From Pseudobacter ginsenosidimutans (GTDB lineage Bacteria; Bacteroidota; Bacteroidia; Chitinophagales; Chitinophagaceae), in NCBI RefSeq assembly GCF_007970185.1, contig NZ_CP042431.1:3162001-3226000 (forward strand): a DNA stretch of 64,000 nt, in the 5' to 3' direction. The position numbers were made by a program, and so were the translations under genes. The notes under the pieces are model-generated. The model was not told the origin of the DNA, searched no databases, and was given only the letters and a program-made list of their open reading frames with translations. How positions within the stretch are numbered: position 1 is the stretch's first letter; each line of letters opens with the position of its first letter. This document shows, piece after piece, positions 18,801-26,151 of this stretch.

Positions 18801-18966
18801 TATTCTTCACTTGAATAGAAATACCTGGAACAGCTTCTTTTTTTGCATCAGTCACTTTACCGCTGATCGTCACCTGCGCACCAGCAAAGTAACCTGCAAA
18901 AATCAGGCAAAGCAGGAAAGGAATTTTTTTCCATCTGATTCCTGCCTGCATCGTTAGATTGTCCAT
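15865..18966 (-). CDS. SusC/RagA-family TonB-dependent outer-membrane transporter
   Basis: A 1033-residue TonB-dependent channel for oligomer uptake. A signal peptide (FLLCLIFAGYFAGAQ) is followed by a carboxypeptidase-regulatory-like domain at ~32-115 (VTISGKVTDAKKEAVPGISI). The TonB-box region is MDEVIVTGTSAGTTRKQLG. The plug has the SusC signature SSEPLYIVDGVIINN and VEVLNGAAAAAIYGSRANAG, and the 22-strand barrel ends at RTFSLGIQAKF. Start ATG 18966; ATG 18951 is possible. Its SusD partner follows directly, and a SusR-like regulator is divergently transcribed from the other side of the upstream gap. Confidence 0.95.
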   Translation of the reverse strand: MDNLTMQAGIRWKKIPFLLCLIFAGYFAGAQVTISGKVTDAKKEAVPGISIQVKNTSYGTSSDATGAYTMQANLKPGSYTVEFSGIGFKAVTKTLQVGSESKYTLDAELTPDAIGMDEVIVTGTSAGTTRKQLGNYVSTVKAEDLNKGATGNVLAALQGKTAGAQISQNSGDPAGGISVRLRGISSINSSSEPLYIVDGVIINNATNRVTNTSSGYDGANTVGTIGQNRMVDINPADIERVEVLNGAAAAAIYGSRANAGVVQIFTKRGKAGAPQVSFSSSFLMNQLRKKLDMNQSPVKFGGSVDDFTHDVIARVNGDLVTTTSPVNRYDYQDYVFRTGTGTDNNVSVSGGNDKTKYFVSGSYFFNQGIVKNTDFQRYSFRANVDQTFNKWLSVNMGLNYVNSKANEKPDGNSFFSPVGSINIIGNYHDIWKRDASGNLLKVGNFSRVNPVSVIEDMKQQQTTSRVLASLGVKLKPVKNLTIDYTMGIDNYAQNGTTFIPPYAYTVNPGYFGGSDDLNGYASAATNTFFQINHELNATYTANISDDLGSTTQVGYSVQYEKNDYLLAQGRGMSPYISVVKSAITQLPSADERSELSVSGGYVQQNFRYKNHFFVTGAVRLDGSSVFGKDQRNQVYAKASGSYVVSSTDYWSKLNVDNWWDLLKFRMAYGQSGNLTGIGAFAGSNTYTSNAFVGKLAMNSKGVLVDENIKPERQDEIEFGMDLAFLNNRIGLQANYYYKKVKDLLFSRVIAPTYGYTSYLGNVGNLENKGFEIVLNVTPVRKSDITWDITAIFNRNRNVVTHLGQPRFAPSTNSGAPVSIIEGQPIGVFYGTFFARDNGQLFKNAAGILQFERGTQTTLTSYETRRENGAPTGDLLRKVIGDPNPDWTGTLVNEVSYKKFALRVQLDAVQGVDVWNADWRTRQGVGGGLVAQDEQMGKLPRGYVAGAYDVNEWRIDDGSFVKLREVAITYRFGKIKGLSDLAVSLSGRNLISFDNYKGYDPEVNAGGQSTILRGIDFGAVPIPRTFSLGIQAKF

Positions 18967-19294
18967 AAAGCAGCTTTAAATTAATGTTGTTAAAGAATAG
19001 TACTCAGTTCCCATAGGGTCAGGTAAATGAAAATGCAATAACCGGGAGGGATAAGTTATATAGGGTACGGAAATAAAAACATGCACTTTCACGGAGTAAA
19101 TTTGGAGAAAAATATTGAATTCCTGCAAAAAAACGCAAATAATTTGTTTGTTTTTGCAGGTTTGTGCGGGTAGAGGGGTTCTGAAACCGCAGTATGAGAA
19201 ATTCAACCGCTTTACCTTGCAATGATGGATTTGTTGCCGCTTCGGCCTATCTTCGTTTCAGTAAGCTGAAAGACTTACTGCTACTGCTTTGTAT
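18967..19294. other. Divergent intergenic region between SusC and the SusR-like regulator
   Basis: 328 bases without a credible gene. TAAATTTG at 19097-19104 matches TAnnTTTG on the plus strand but lies ~190 bases before the regulator start. TATCTTCG at 19248-19255 is a one-mismatch match ~40 bases before it and is the likelier promoter. No exact -7 match was found on the minus strand for SusC. Confidence 0.4.
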
Positions 19295-20881
19295 ATGAAA
19301 TCATTCCTGACCTGCCTGCTAACCCTTACCTTTTTACAAAACCTGTTCAGCCAGGACCATCAGCAATTACTGGAAGAGCTCAATAAGGTCATCAACGAAT
19401 CTGCGGGGTACGATGCCCGAAAACAGGAAGATATACGCGCCATCCATTTTTACGAAGATGCCGGAACGCCACAGCTGGAGTTCAATCGCTATCACCAATT
19501 GTTTGAAGCCTATAAGGTGTATAAATATGACTCTGCCTATTTCTACGCCCGCAAACAGTTTCACATCGCGAAGTCGCTCAGTAATGATACCCTCATCAAT
19601 ATGGCGCGCATCAACCTGAGCTTCTCACTCCTTTCAGCAGGGATGTATAAAGAAACACAGGAAACACTGGACTCGGTGGATATCCACACACTAACTGATG
19701 AAGCCAAAGCCAGGTATTACTCTTTACTGGGTCGCTTTTATTATGATCTCGGGGATTTCGATAAAGATGTGAACTATACGCCCGACTATACGCTCAAGGG
19801 AAATACCTTTATGGATTCCACCATTGCACTGACACCTCCCAACTCTTTCAATCATCTCTATTACCAGGGATTGAAAGATATCAAGTCGGGGAACAACGAC
19901 AGGGCCCGCGAACTATTCCGTCAGCTCCTCAACCTGGATTCGCTTACAGATCACCAGGTGGCGGTGACCGCTTCTACGCTCAGTGATATCTATATCCAGC
20001 GCAACATGGATGATTCCGCCATCACACTCCTGATACAATCAGCCATTGCAGATATCAAATCATCTACCCGCGAAACCTCTGCCATCTTCAATCTGGCGGC
20101 ATTACTGTACAAAAAGGGAGATGTGAAAAATGCCTATACCTGCATTCAGCGCGCAATTGCCGATGCCACTTTCTATGGCGCCCGCCAAAGGAAAGTACAG
20201 GTGAGCGCCATCCTCCCACTGATCGAAGGAGAGCGGGTGAACATTGCCGAGAAACAGAAGAACAAACTCATTGCCTATGCTGCCGTGGTGACTTTGCTGC
20301 TGCTGGCAGTGATCGGTCTGGCCATCGCCCTCATGAAACAGATCCGCAAGGTGAAACTGGCGCAACAGGCGCTCATGGAAGCGCATGATCGCCTCCAGGT
20401 GGCCAATGAAAAACTGATGGAGAGCAATACCATCAAAGAAGAATATATTGGATATTTCTTTAATTACAACTCCGACTTCTTCTCCCGGATCGAAAGGTTC
20501 AAAAGATCGCTGGACCAGAAGATCATGGAAAGAAAACTGGAAGAAGTAAAATTCCTAGTCAATAATATCAACCTTAAAAGAGAGAAGGAAGACCTGCTCA
20601 AAAGTTTCGACAAGGTTTTTCTCACCCTCTTTCCCGGATTCGTGGACGGCTTCAATGCACTTTTCAAACCGGAAGACCAGATCCATCTCAAAGACAATGA
20701 GCTCCTCAATACCGACCTCCGAATCTTCGCACTCATCCGGATGGGCATCAGCGACAATGAAAAGATCGCCCATATCCTGGAGTATTCGGTGAACACCATT
20801 TATACTTATAAGACCAAGATCAAAAACAAAAGTCTTCTCCCCAATGAAGACTTCGAGCAGGCCATTATGAACATAAAATAG
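19295..20881 (+). CDS. SusR-like membrane regulator with TPR sensor and HTH output (DUF6377 type)
   Basis: A ~528-residue regulator. After a signal peptide (MKSFLTCLLTLTFLQNLFSQ), the periplasmic part is built of TPR-like helical repeats, e.g. INLSFSLLSAGMYKETQETL. One membrane segment lies at ~322-345 (LIAYAAVVTLLLLAVIGLAI), then a coiled coil. The cytoplasmic C-terminus resembles a LuxR-like helix-turn-helix: MGISDNEKIAHILEYSVNTI followed by YTYKTKIKNKS. SusR-type proteins sense oligosaccharides and activate SusC/D genes. This gene sits between a divergent SusC-SusD pair and a co-directional SusC-SusD-GH97 set, and could control either or both. Start ATG 19295 is preferred over the in-frame TTG at 19289. 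Confidence 0.8.
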   Translation: MKSFLTCLLTLTFLQNLFSQDHQQLLEELNKVINESAGYDARKQEDIRAIHFYEDAGTPQLEFNRYHQLFEAYKVYKYDSAYFYARKQFHIAKSLSNDTLINMARINLSFSLLSAGMYKETQETLDSVDIHTLTDEAKARYYSLLGRFYYDLGDFDKDVNYTPDYTLKGNTFMDSTIALTPPNSFNHLYYQGLKDIKSGNNDRARELFRQLLNLDSLTDHQVAVTASTLSDIYIQRNMDDSAITLLIQSAIADIKSSTRETSAIFNLAALLYKKGDVKNAYTCIQRAIADATFYGARQRKVQVSAILPLIEGERVNIAEKQKNKLIAYAAVVTLLLLAVIGLAIALMKQIRKVKLAQQALMEAHDRLQVANEKLMESNTIKEEYIGYFFNYNSDFFSRIERFKRSLDQKIMERKLEEVKFLVNNINLKREKEDLLKSFDKVFLTLFPGFVDGFNALFKPEDQIHLKDNELLNTDLRIFALIRMGISDNEKIAHILEYSVNTIYTYKTKIKNKSLLPNEDFEQAIMNIK

Positions 20882-21019
20882 GCCTGAAAATCTTCCATAT
20901 TTCTACTTAAAATCGTCATATATTGTATTGTTTAATATGTTTTTAAATAATTTGTAATCAATCTATTAATGATTATAATCAGCCCTTAAAACCCTTTATT
21001 TTCTATACTTCATCCATAT

Positions 21020-21044
21020 AAGTTGAAATCAGCTCAACTTGAGC
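21020..21044. promoter_or_regulatory. Overlapping dyads upstream of the second SusC gene
   Basis: AAGTTGA (21020-21026) pairs with TCAACTT (21034-21040), and GCTCAA-C-TTGAGC (21032-21044) is a perfect 13-base palindrome overlapping it. They lie ~85-110 bases before the SusC start in a 247-base gap that holds no gene. A binding site for the upstream regulator is plausible. Confidence 0.4.
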
Positions 21045-21128
21045 CTTTCTTTGATTTCAGGTAAGCAGAAAGTTGTTGCCATTGCAACGGATCGCTTTCT
21101 CCATTAACCTTAAAAAACTGCCGTTTTT

Positions 21129-24100
21129 ATGATTAAATCACGATTGCTGCCTGAAGCATTTATCTGCTTTTTGATGGCCATGCTATTTGCAGGAACTGCC
21201 CTTGCGCAGACCCGGACTGTAACAGGAAAAGTAACAGACAACAAAAGCAGTCCGGTGGTTGGAGCCACCGTTCAGGTGAAGGGAGGCGCCGGTGTAAGCA
21301 CCAATGAAGCCGGTGAGTTCCGCATCAATCTTTCTTCTGCAGCAGATTCCCTTATCTTCTCACACGTAGAATTTGAAACCCGCGCTGTTGCCGTTCGCAA
21401 CAGGTCAACCTTCAACATTTCATTGCAACCTAAAGACATGGGGCTGGATGCCGTGGTGGTAGTGGGTTATGGTACCCAGAAACGCCGCGATGTTACCGGG
21501 GCTATCGGTTCCGTGAAAGGTGATGCGATCAGGAATATGCCGGTGACCGATGTTGCTGCCGCTCTCCAGGGCCGCGTGGCTGGTGTGGAAGTAGTGAAAT
21601 CTTCCGGTGAGCCCGGTGCCCCCACACAGATCACTATCCGCGGTGTGGCTTCTCTCAGTCAGCCACAACCGCTTTATATCGTTGATGGCGTACGCCAGGA
21701 TGGTAATAATATCAATATGGCGGATGTTGCCAGCTTCGATGTATTGAAAGATGCGAGCGCCGCCTCTATATATGGTGCGGCAGCTGCGGGCGGTGTGATC
21801 ATCGTTACCACTAAAAAAGGAACAGGGGCCAAGCCCACCGTGAATTTCAATGCGCGTTACGGTGTTACTACGCCACGTATGATGGAACTCCTGCGTCGCG
21901 ATGAATTCATCCGCTTTCGCAAACTGATCAACGATCCGGTGTATGGTCCGCAAAGTCAGACAGACACCCTTCCCGATACCGACTGGGCAGGCGCCCTCTT
22001 CGATAACGGAACAGAAGAGAACTACAACCTCTCCATTTCCGGATCATCTCCCAATACCAATTATTTCGTATCCGGTATTTATAATAATCAGAAAGGTGTA
22101 TTCAGAAAGAATTCATCCGGTATGTACGGTTTCCGTTTGAATACGGATATCAGGGTTACCGATAATATCAAAATTGGTGAGCAGCTCTATGTTTGGCAAA
22201 GAAATACCACGCCACCAACAGGAGTAAGTATCAATCCGCCATTCCGCACCATTCCTACAATGGGCATCTACGGTAATTCTCCGGAGAACCCCTGGGCCAA
22301 ATCGCCTCCCGGATTTGCAGGACCTAACCTGGTTGCGCAGATCGAGACTGCTCACAGGCAGTTCACCCAGGCCAATTTCCAGGGTAATGCTTATGCGGAG
22401 ATCAAACTGCCGTTCTACCTTACTTTCAAAACAACACTGGGTTATACCTATTATAATGAGGAGCTGAACTATTACCAGGAGGCTTACAATGCCGGTCCGG
22501 TTTCAGTGAATGCCACCAGTCTGGCGAAGAACAATGCCAGCACCAGGAGCATCTTCACCAACTATGTACTGAGCTTTGATCATGCATTTGGCGAACACTC
22601 CATCAATGCGCTTGCCGGTTACGAACAGATCAGCGGCATCACCAACGGTGCACAGATCGGTGCCACTTCAGTAGGAGGTACTTCTTATGCTTTCCTGCTG
22701 ACTTCCGATTCACGCATCAACCTGGCCAATGGCGGTTATGATGATAATGCGCTGATCAAATCCATGTTCGGCCGCGTGAGCTACGACTTCGCCAAAAAAT
22801 ACTTCGCAACCTTCTCTATCCGCCGCGATGGTAATTTCCAGAAGTTCGGTCCCAATAATCGTTACGGTGTGTTCCCCGCAGGTTCTGTGGGCTGGCGTAT
22901 CAGCGATGAGCCTTTCATGAAGCAATTACTGCCGCAGGCCAATCTGCTGAAATTGCGTGGTAGCTATGGCGTACTCGGTAACAGCAATATTCCATCTTAT
23001 GTGTTCCTCTCCACATTCGACCTGGTGAGCGCACAGAATTTTGCGCCCGGTGTTGTGCCCGTGCTCAATTACACACAACAGAATATCCCTAACCCGAATA
23101 TCAAGTGGGAAAGCATGTATGAGGCCAATATCGGTCTGGATGCAGAATTCATGAATGGCAAACTGTATGCAAGTGTTGACTGGTACGATAAAACGACCAA
23201 AGACATGCTGTACAACCTGCCCATTCCTACAAGCGCCGGTATGCCCGTGAGCATCTTCATCACCAATATCGGGTCTGTGCGCAACAGGGGTATTGAATTC
23301 TCAGCCGGATATCGCAGCAATATTGGAGAGTTCTCTTACAATGTTGGCGTAACAGGCGCTTTCAACAAGAACAAAGTACTGAATCTCGATAATATCAATA
23401 ACAACGCCATCCTTGCCGGCGATAACAACTATGGTTCTCCGAGCTTCGGAATCTGGACTGGTCAGCAACTCGCTTCAACCAAAGCCGGTGCCCCATTCGG
23501 ACAATTCTGGGGATACAAAGTGATTGGCATGTATCAATCTGATGATGAATGGAAGAACCATCCGCAGCAGGAAGGAAAGCAGGCGAAAAAAGGCGATCTC
23601 ATTTTTGCTGATATCGACGATAATAAAAAGATAGATGAAAAAGACAGGACCGTTATCGGCAGCCCATACCCTGATTTCGTATATGGTATCACGTTAAACC
23701 TCGCTTACAAAGGATTCGATATTCAGGCGCTGTTCAGTGGTGTGGCTGGGGTAGACATCTTCAACGGTGTAGCTCCGTACGCGATGAGCCCGTTTGCAGA
23801 CGGTAACACTACCAACAAAGTGTTCGGCGCTTCCATGCTGGACGGGGATTACCTGACCTCACAGCCACGTATAGGTGAAAAAACGCAAACTGGTTTCATT
23901 CAGGATCCCAACCATAACTATACATGGGCCAATAGCTATTTCGTGGAGAACGGCAGCTATCTCAAGCTGAAACAATTACAGATCGGCTACAACCTGCCTG
24001 CCAATATCCTGCAGAAGGTGAAAATGAAAAATGCCCGTTTGTATGTGATGGGATACAACCTGTTCTGTCTTACCAAATACAATGGTATCGATCCTGAACT

Positions 24101-24191
24101 TGGTGGTGCTGTAACTACAAGGGGAATCGATGTTCCTTACAGGTATCCGAATTCAAGGATCTATTCACTGGGACTCGACATCACCTTCTAA
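21129..24191 (+). CDS. SusC/RagA-family TonB-dependent outer-membrane transporter
   Basis: A 1020-residue SusC-like channel. Signal peptide ends at AGTALAQ; a carboxypeptidase-regulatory-like domain follows at ~28-100 (RTVTGKVTDNKSSPVVGATV). The TonB-box region is LDAVVVVGYGTQKRRDVTGA. SusC plug signatures are QPLYIVDGVRQDG and FDVLKDASAASIYGAAAAGG. The barrel runs to YSLGLDITF. It precedes its SusD partner by 9 bases, with a GH97 glycosidase after that. By analogy with the starch utilisation system (SusB is GH97), alpha-glucan or related oligosaccharide uptake is a reasonable but unproven substrate guess. Confidence 0.95.
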   Translation: MIKSRLLPEAFICFLMAMLFAGTALAQTRTVTGKVTDNKSSPVVGATVQVKGGAGVSTNEAGEFRINLSSAADSLIFSHVEFETRAVAVRNRSTFNISLQPKDMGLDAVVVVGYGTQKRRDVTGAIGSVKGDAIRNMPVTDVAAALQGRVAGVEVVKSSGEPGAPTQITIRGVASLSQPQPLYIVDGVRQDGNNINMADVASFDVLKDASAASIYGAAAAGGVIIVTTKKGTGAKPTVNFNARYGVTTPRMMELLRRDEFIRFRKLINDPVYGPQSQTDTLPDTDWAGALFDNGTEENYNLSISGSSPNTNYFVSGIYNNQKGVFRKNSSGMYGFRLNTDIRVTDNIKIGEQLYVWQRNTTPPTGVSINPPFRTIPTMGIYGNSPENPWAKSPPGFAGPNLVAQIETAHRQFTQANFQGNAYAEIKLPFYLTFKTTLGYTYYNEELNYYQEAYNAGPVSVNATSLAKNNASTRSIFTNYVLSFDHAFGEHSINALAGYEQISGITNGAQIGATSVGGTSYAFLLTSDSRINLANGGYDDNALIKSMFGRVSYDFAKKYFATFSIRRDGNFQKFGPNNRYGVFPAGSVGWRISDEPFMKQLLPQANLLKLRGSYGVLGNSNIPSYVFLSTFDLVSAQNFAPGVVPVLNYTQQNIPNPNIKWESMYEANIGLDAEFMNGKLYASVDWYDKTTKDMLYNLPIPTSAGMPVSIFITNIGSVRNRGIEFSAGYRSNIGEFSYNVGVTGAFNKNKVLNLDNINNNAILAGDNNYGSPSFGIWTGQQLASTKAGAPFGQFWGYKVIGMYQSDDEWKNHPQQEGKQAKKGDLIFADIDDNKKIDEKDRTVIGSPYPDFVYGITLNLAYKGFDIQALFSGVAGVDIFNGVAPYAMSPFADGNTTNKVFGASMLDGDYLTSQPRIGEKTQTGFIQDPNHNYTWANSYFVENGSYLKLKQLQIGYNLPANILQKVKMKNARLYVMGYNLFCLTKYNGIDPELGGAVTTRGIDVPYRYPNSRIYSLGLDITF

Positions 24192-24200
24192 CCAATTAAA

Positions 24201-26027
24201 ATGATTGCCATGTTTAAGAAATTATTGATCATAGCAGCCTGCTCACTTTCTCTGGCAGCCTGCAAGAAAGACCCCGATAATGTGAGCCTGCGCGGCGCCT
24301 ACAGCAGCGGTGAGTTCCCGAAAAATATCAACGACCTTCTGGGTGTGCTCGGCGCCGGTTATGCGCAATGGAGGGCCGAACACCTGGCCGGCTTCAATCT
24401 CATGACCAAGGTACAGGCCTGTAGTGAACATGCCGCCGACCTGGCTTATGGCGGAGACCTCAGCTGGACCGAGCTCGCAGCCAATGAGCTCAGCGTTTCC
24501 AACACTTATGCCAATGGCCTCTGGGCGCAATTGTATGTGGGTGTGAAAACGATGAATGCCTTCCTGGACCGTGCCGATTTCTATGAGCAGAAATATATGG
24601 TGGCTTCCGAACAGCAGATGGTGAACTATATGCGTGGCGAAGCTTATTTCCTCCGCGCATGGTATTACTTCAACCTGGAATGTTTCTTCGGTGAAGCCTA
24701 TGTTGGCGCCAACGGAGCCAATGATGATAAACTGGGTGTGCCTATCTATACAAGCATTCCAACCAATGTTGCCGAAACACAGCAACCGCGCAAGAAGGCC
24801 CGCGAAGTTTGGAACTTCATCATCGAAGACCTGAAGAAATCTGCTGAGCTGCTCAAGGGTGCACAATGGACAGGCACTATGCGCGGCCGCGCTACTGAAT
24901 GGAGCGCCAAGGCCCTGCTGGGAAAAGCGTATGTATTCACACAGGACTGGCCCAATGCAAAAACCACCTTGCTGGATGTGATCCAGAACAGTGGAAAATC
25001 GTTGATGCCTTTCAGTAAGTACAAGGAAGCGTTCAACGACAAACCGGAGAATGAGTTCAATGAAGAATCGCTCTTCGAGATCAATATAGACAGAACGCCT
25101 GCCAACTATGGGATCTTCGCAGACTTTCCGCCCAACAAGAACCTGACTTCCAGCCAGGGCCTGCTCTGGAGCCCCAGTTGTCTGGGGGATGATGGCATCG
25201 AAGGCGGACCGAACAATAACCTCGGTTATTGCAACCAGTTTGTGCACGACAAAAATCTGCGCCGCTTTGGTTTTGATCTGCCGATCTATAACCTTGTGGA
25301 GAACCCGGCCTACGTACCACCCACCAATACGCTGACCAATCAGAAATATATCCTGGATCCTGCGTATCGCGCGGCTTCCGAAGCCATGCGCACCAATAAA
25401 ACAGTGGACCCACGTTTATATGTATGCGCATTACAACCCTGGGTAGATAATGTTAAGAACAATGACATCGTAAAACCTGTTGGTAAATGCGTGGGCATTG
25501 GCGGAGGTATCCAGCAATATTTCCATGGATGGAGCTTCAAGAAGTTCACTACTATGGATAATAATCTCTGGGCAAAATCGAATGCAGCTGATGGTGCCAA
25601 TTATTACCTGCTCCGCCTGGCTGATATTTTTCTGCTCTATGCAGAAGCCTGCATCAATTCAGGTGAGGCTGAAACCGGCAGGGAATATATCAACAAAGTT
25701 CACAGAAGGGCGTATGGCGTAGCCAACTACAATGCACCATCTCCTTATGACTATGCAACATTGACTTCCGCCACCATGGCCAATGATCCCAACCTGGCCA
25801 ATAACCCGCTGCGCTATGAGCGTTATGCCGAGTTGTTTGCAGAAGGTCACTGGTGGTTTGATGTATGCCGCTGGCGCATCGGAAAAGCAGAAGCCACTTA
25901 CTATGGCATCTACCTTCCGGCAGGTGCACCGATCCCATGGAGTGACGACAGGTCTTATGCCTTCCCCATTCCGAGTGATGAGATCAATACCAATACCAAT
26001 ATCGGAAATCAGAATGGCGGTTACTAA
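24201..26027 (+). CDS. SusD/RagB-family outer-membrane lipoprotein
   Basis: A 608-residue surface glycan-binding partner of the preceding SusC. The lipobox is LAAC followed by KKDPD. SusD-type helices are seen at MNYMRGEAYFLRAWYYFNLE-like segments (~145-165), and the C-terminal motif is NYYLLRLADIFLLYAEACIN, followed by NPLRYERYAELFAEGHWWFD. Start is ATG 24201 or ATG 24210, which changes only three residues. A terminator lies between it and the GH97 gene. Confidence 0.94.
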   Translation: MIAMFKKLLIIAACSLSLAACKKDPDNVSLRGAYSSGEFPKNINDLLGVLGAGYAQWRAEHLAGFNLMTKVQACSEHAADLAYGGDLSWTELAANELSVSNTYANGLWAQLYVGVKTMNAFLDRADFYEQKYMVASEQQMVNYMRGEAYFLRAWYYFNLECFFGEAYVGANGANDDKLGVPIYTSIPTNVAETQQPRKKAREVWNFIIEDLKKSAELLKGAQWTGTMRGRATEWSAKALLGKAYVFTQDWPNAKTTLLDVIQNSGKSLMPFSKYKEAFNDKPENEFNEESLFEINIDRTPANYGIFADFPPNKNLTSSQGLLWSPSCLGDDGIEGGPNNNLGYCNQFVHDKNLRRFGFDLPIYNLVENPAYVPPTNTLTNQKYILDPAYRAASEAMRTNKTVDPRLYVCALQPWVDNVKNNDIVKPVGKCVGIGGGIQQYFHGWSFKKFTTMDNNLWAKSNAADGANYYLLRLADIFLLYAEACINSGEAETGREYINKVHRRAYGVANYNAPSPYDYATLTSATMANDPNLANNPLRYERYAELFAEGHWWFDVCRWRIGKAEATYYGIYLPAGAPIPWSDDRSYAFPIPSDEINTNTNIGNQNGGY

Positions 26028-26058
26028 CCGCTTTGATATAGGGTCATCTGCAATGCGA

Positions 26059-26094
26059 AAGGCCGCTGTTATTTCAGCAGCGGCCTTCGTTTTA
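26059..26094 (+). terminator. Terminator after the second SusD gene
   Basis: AAGGCCGCTG (26059-26068) pairs with CAGCGGCCTT (26078-26087) over a 9-base loop, followed by CGTTTT. The T-tract is short, so partial read-through into the GH97 gene is possible. Confidence 0.75.
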
Positions 26095-26151
26095 CTGCAT
26101 CAGACCAGTACTGTTCTCTCTTTTTTATTTTTTCAGTTTAAAGAAAGGCTT

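Noticed and set aside
18976-19206. 76-codon minus-strand ORF upstream of SusC
   Set aside because: Composition is unlike coding sequence of the neighbours, no domain is visible, and it fills the promoter region of a divergent gene pair.
25783-26151. Long N-terminal extension of the GH97 frame into susD
   Set aside because: The extension overlaps conserved susD sequence in another frame, and only the ATG at 26152 gives a signal peptide followed by the GH97 N-terminal domain.
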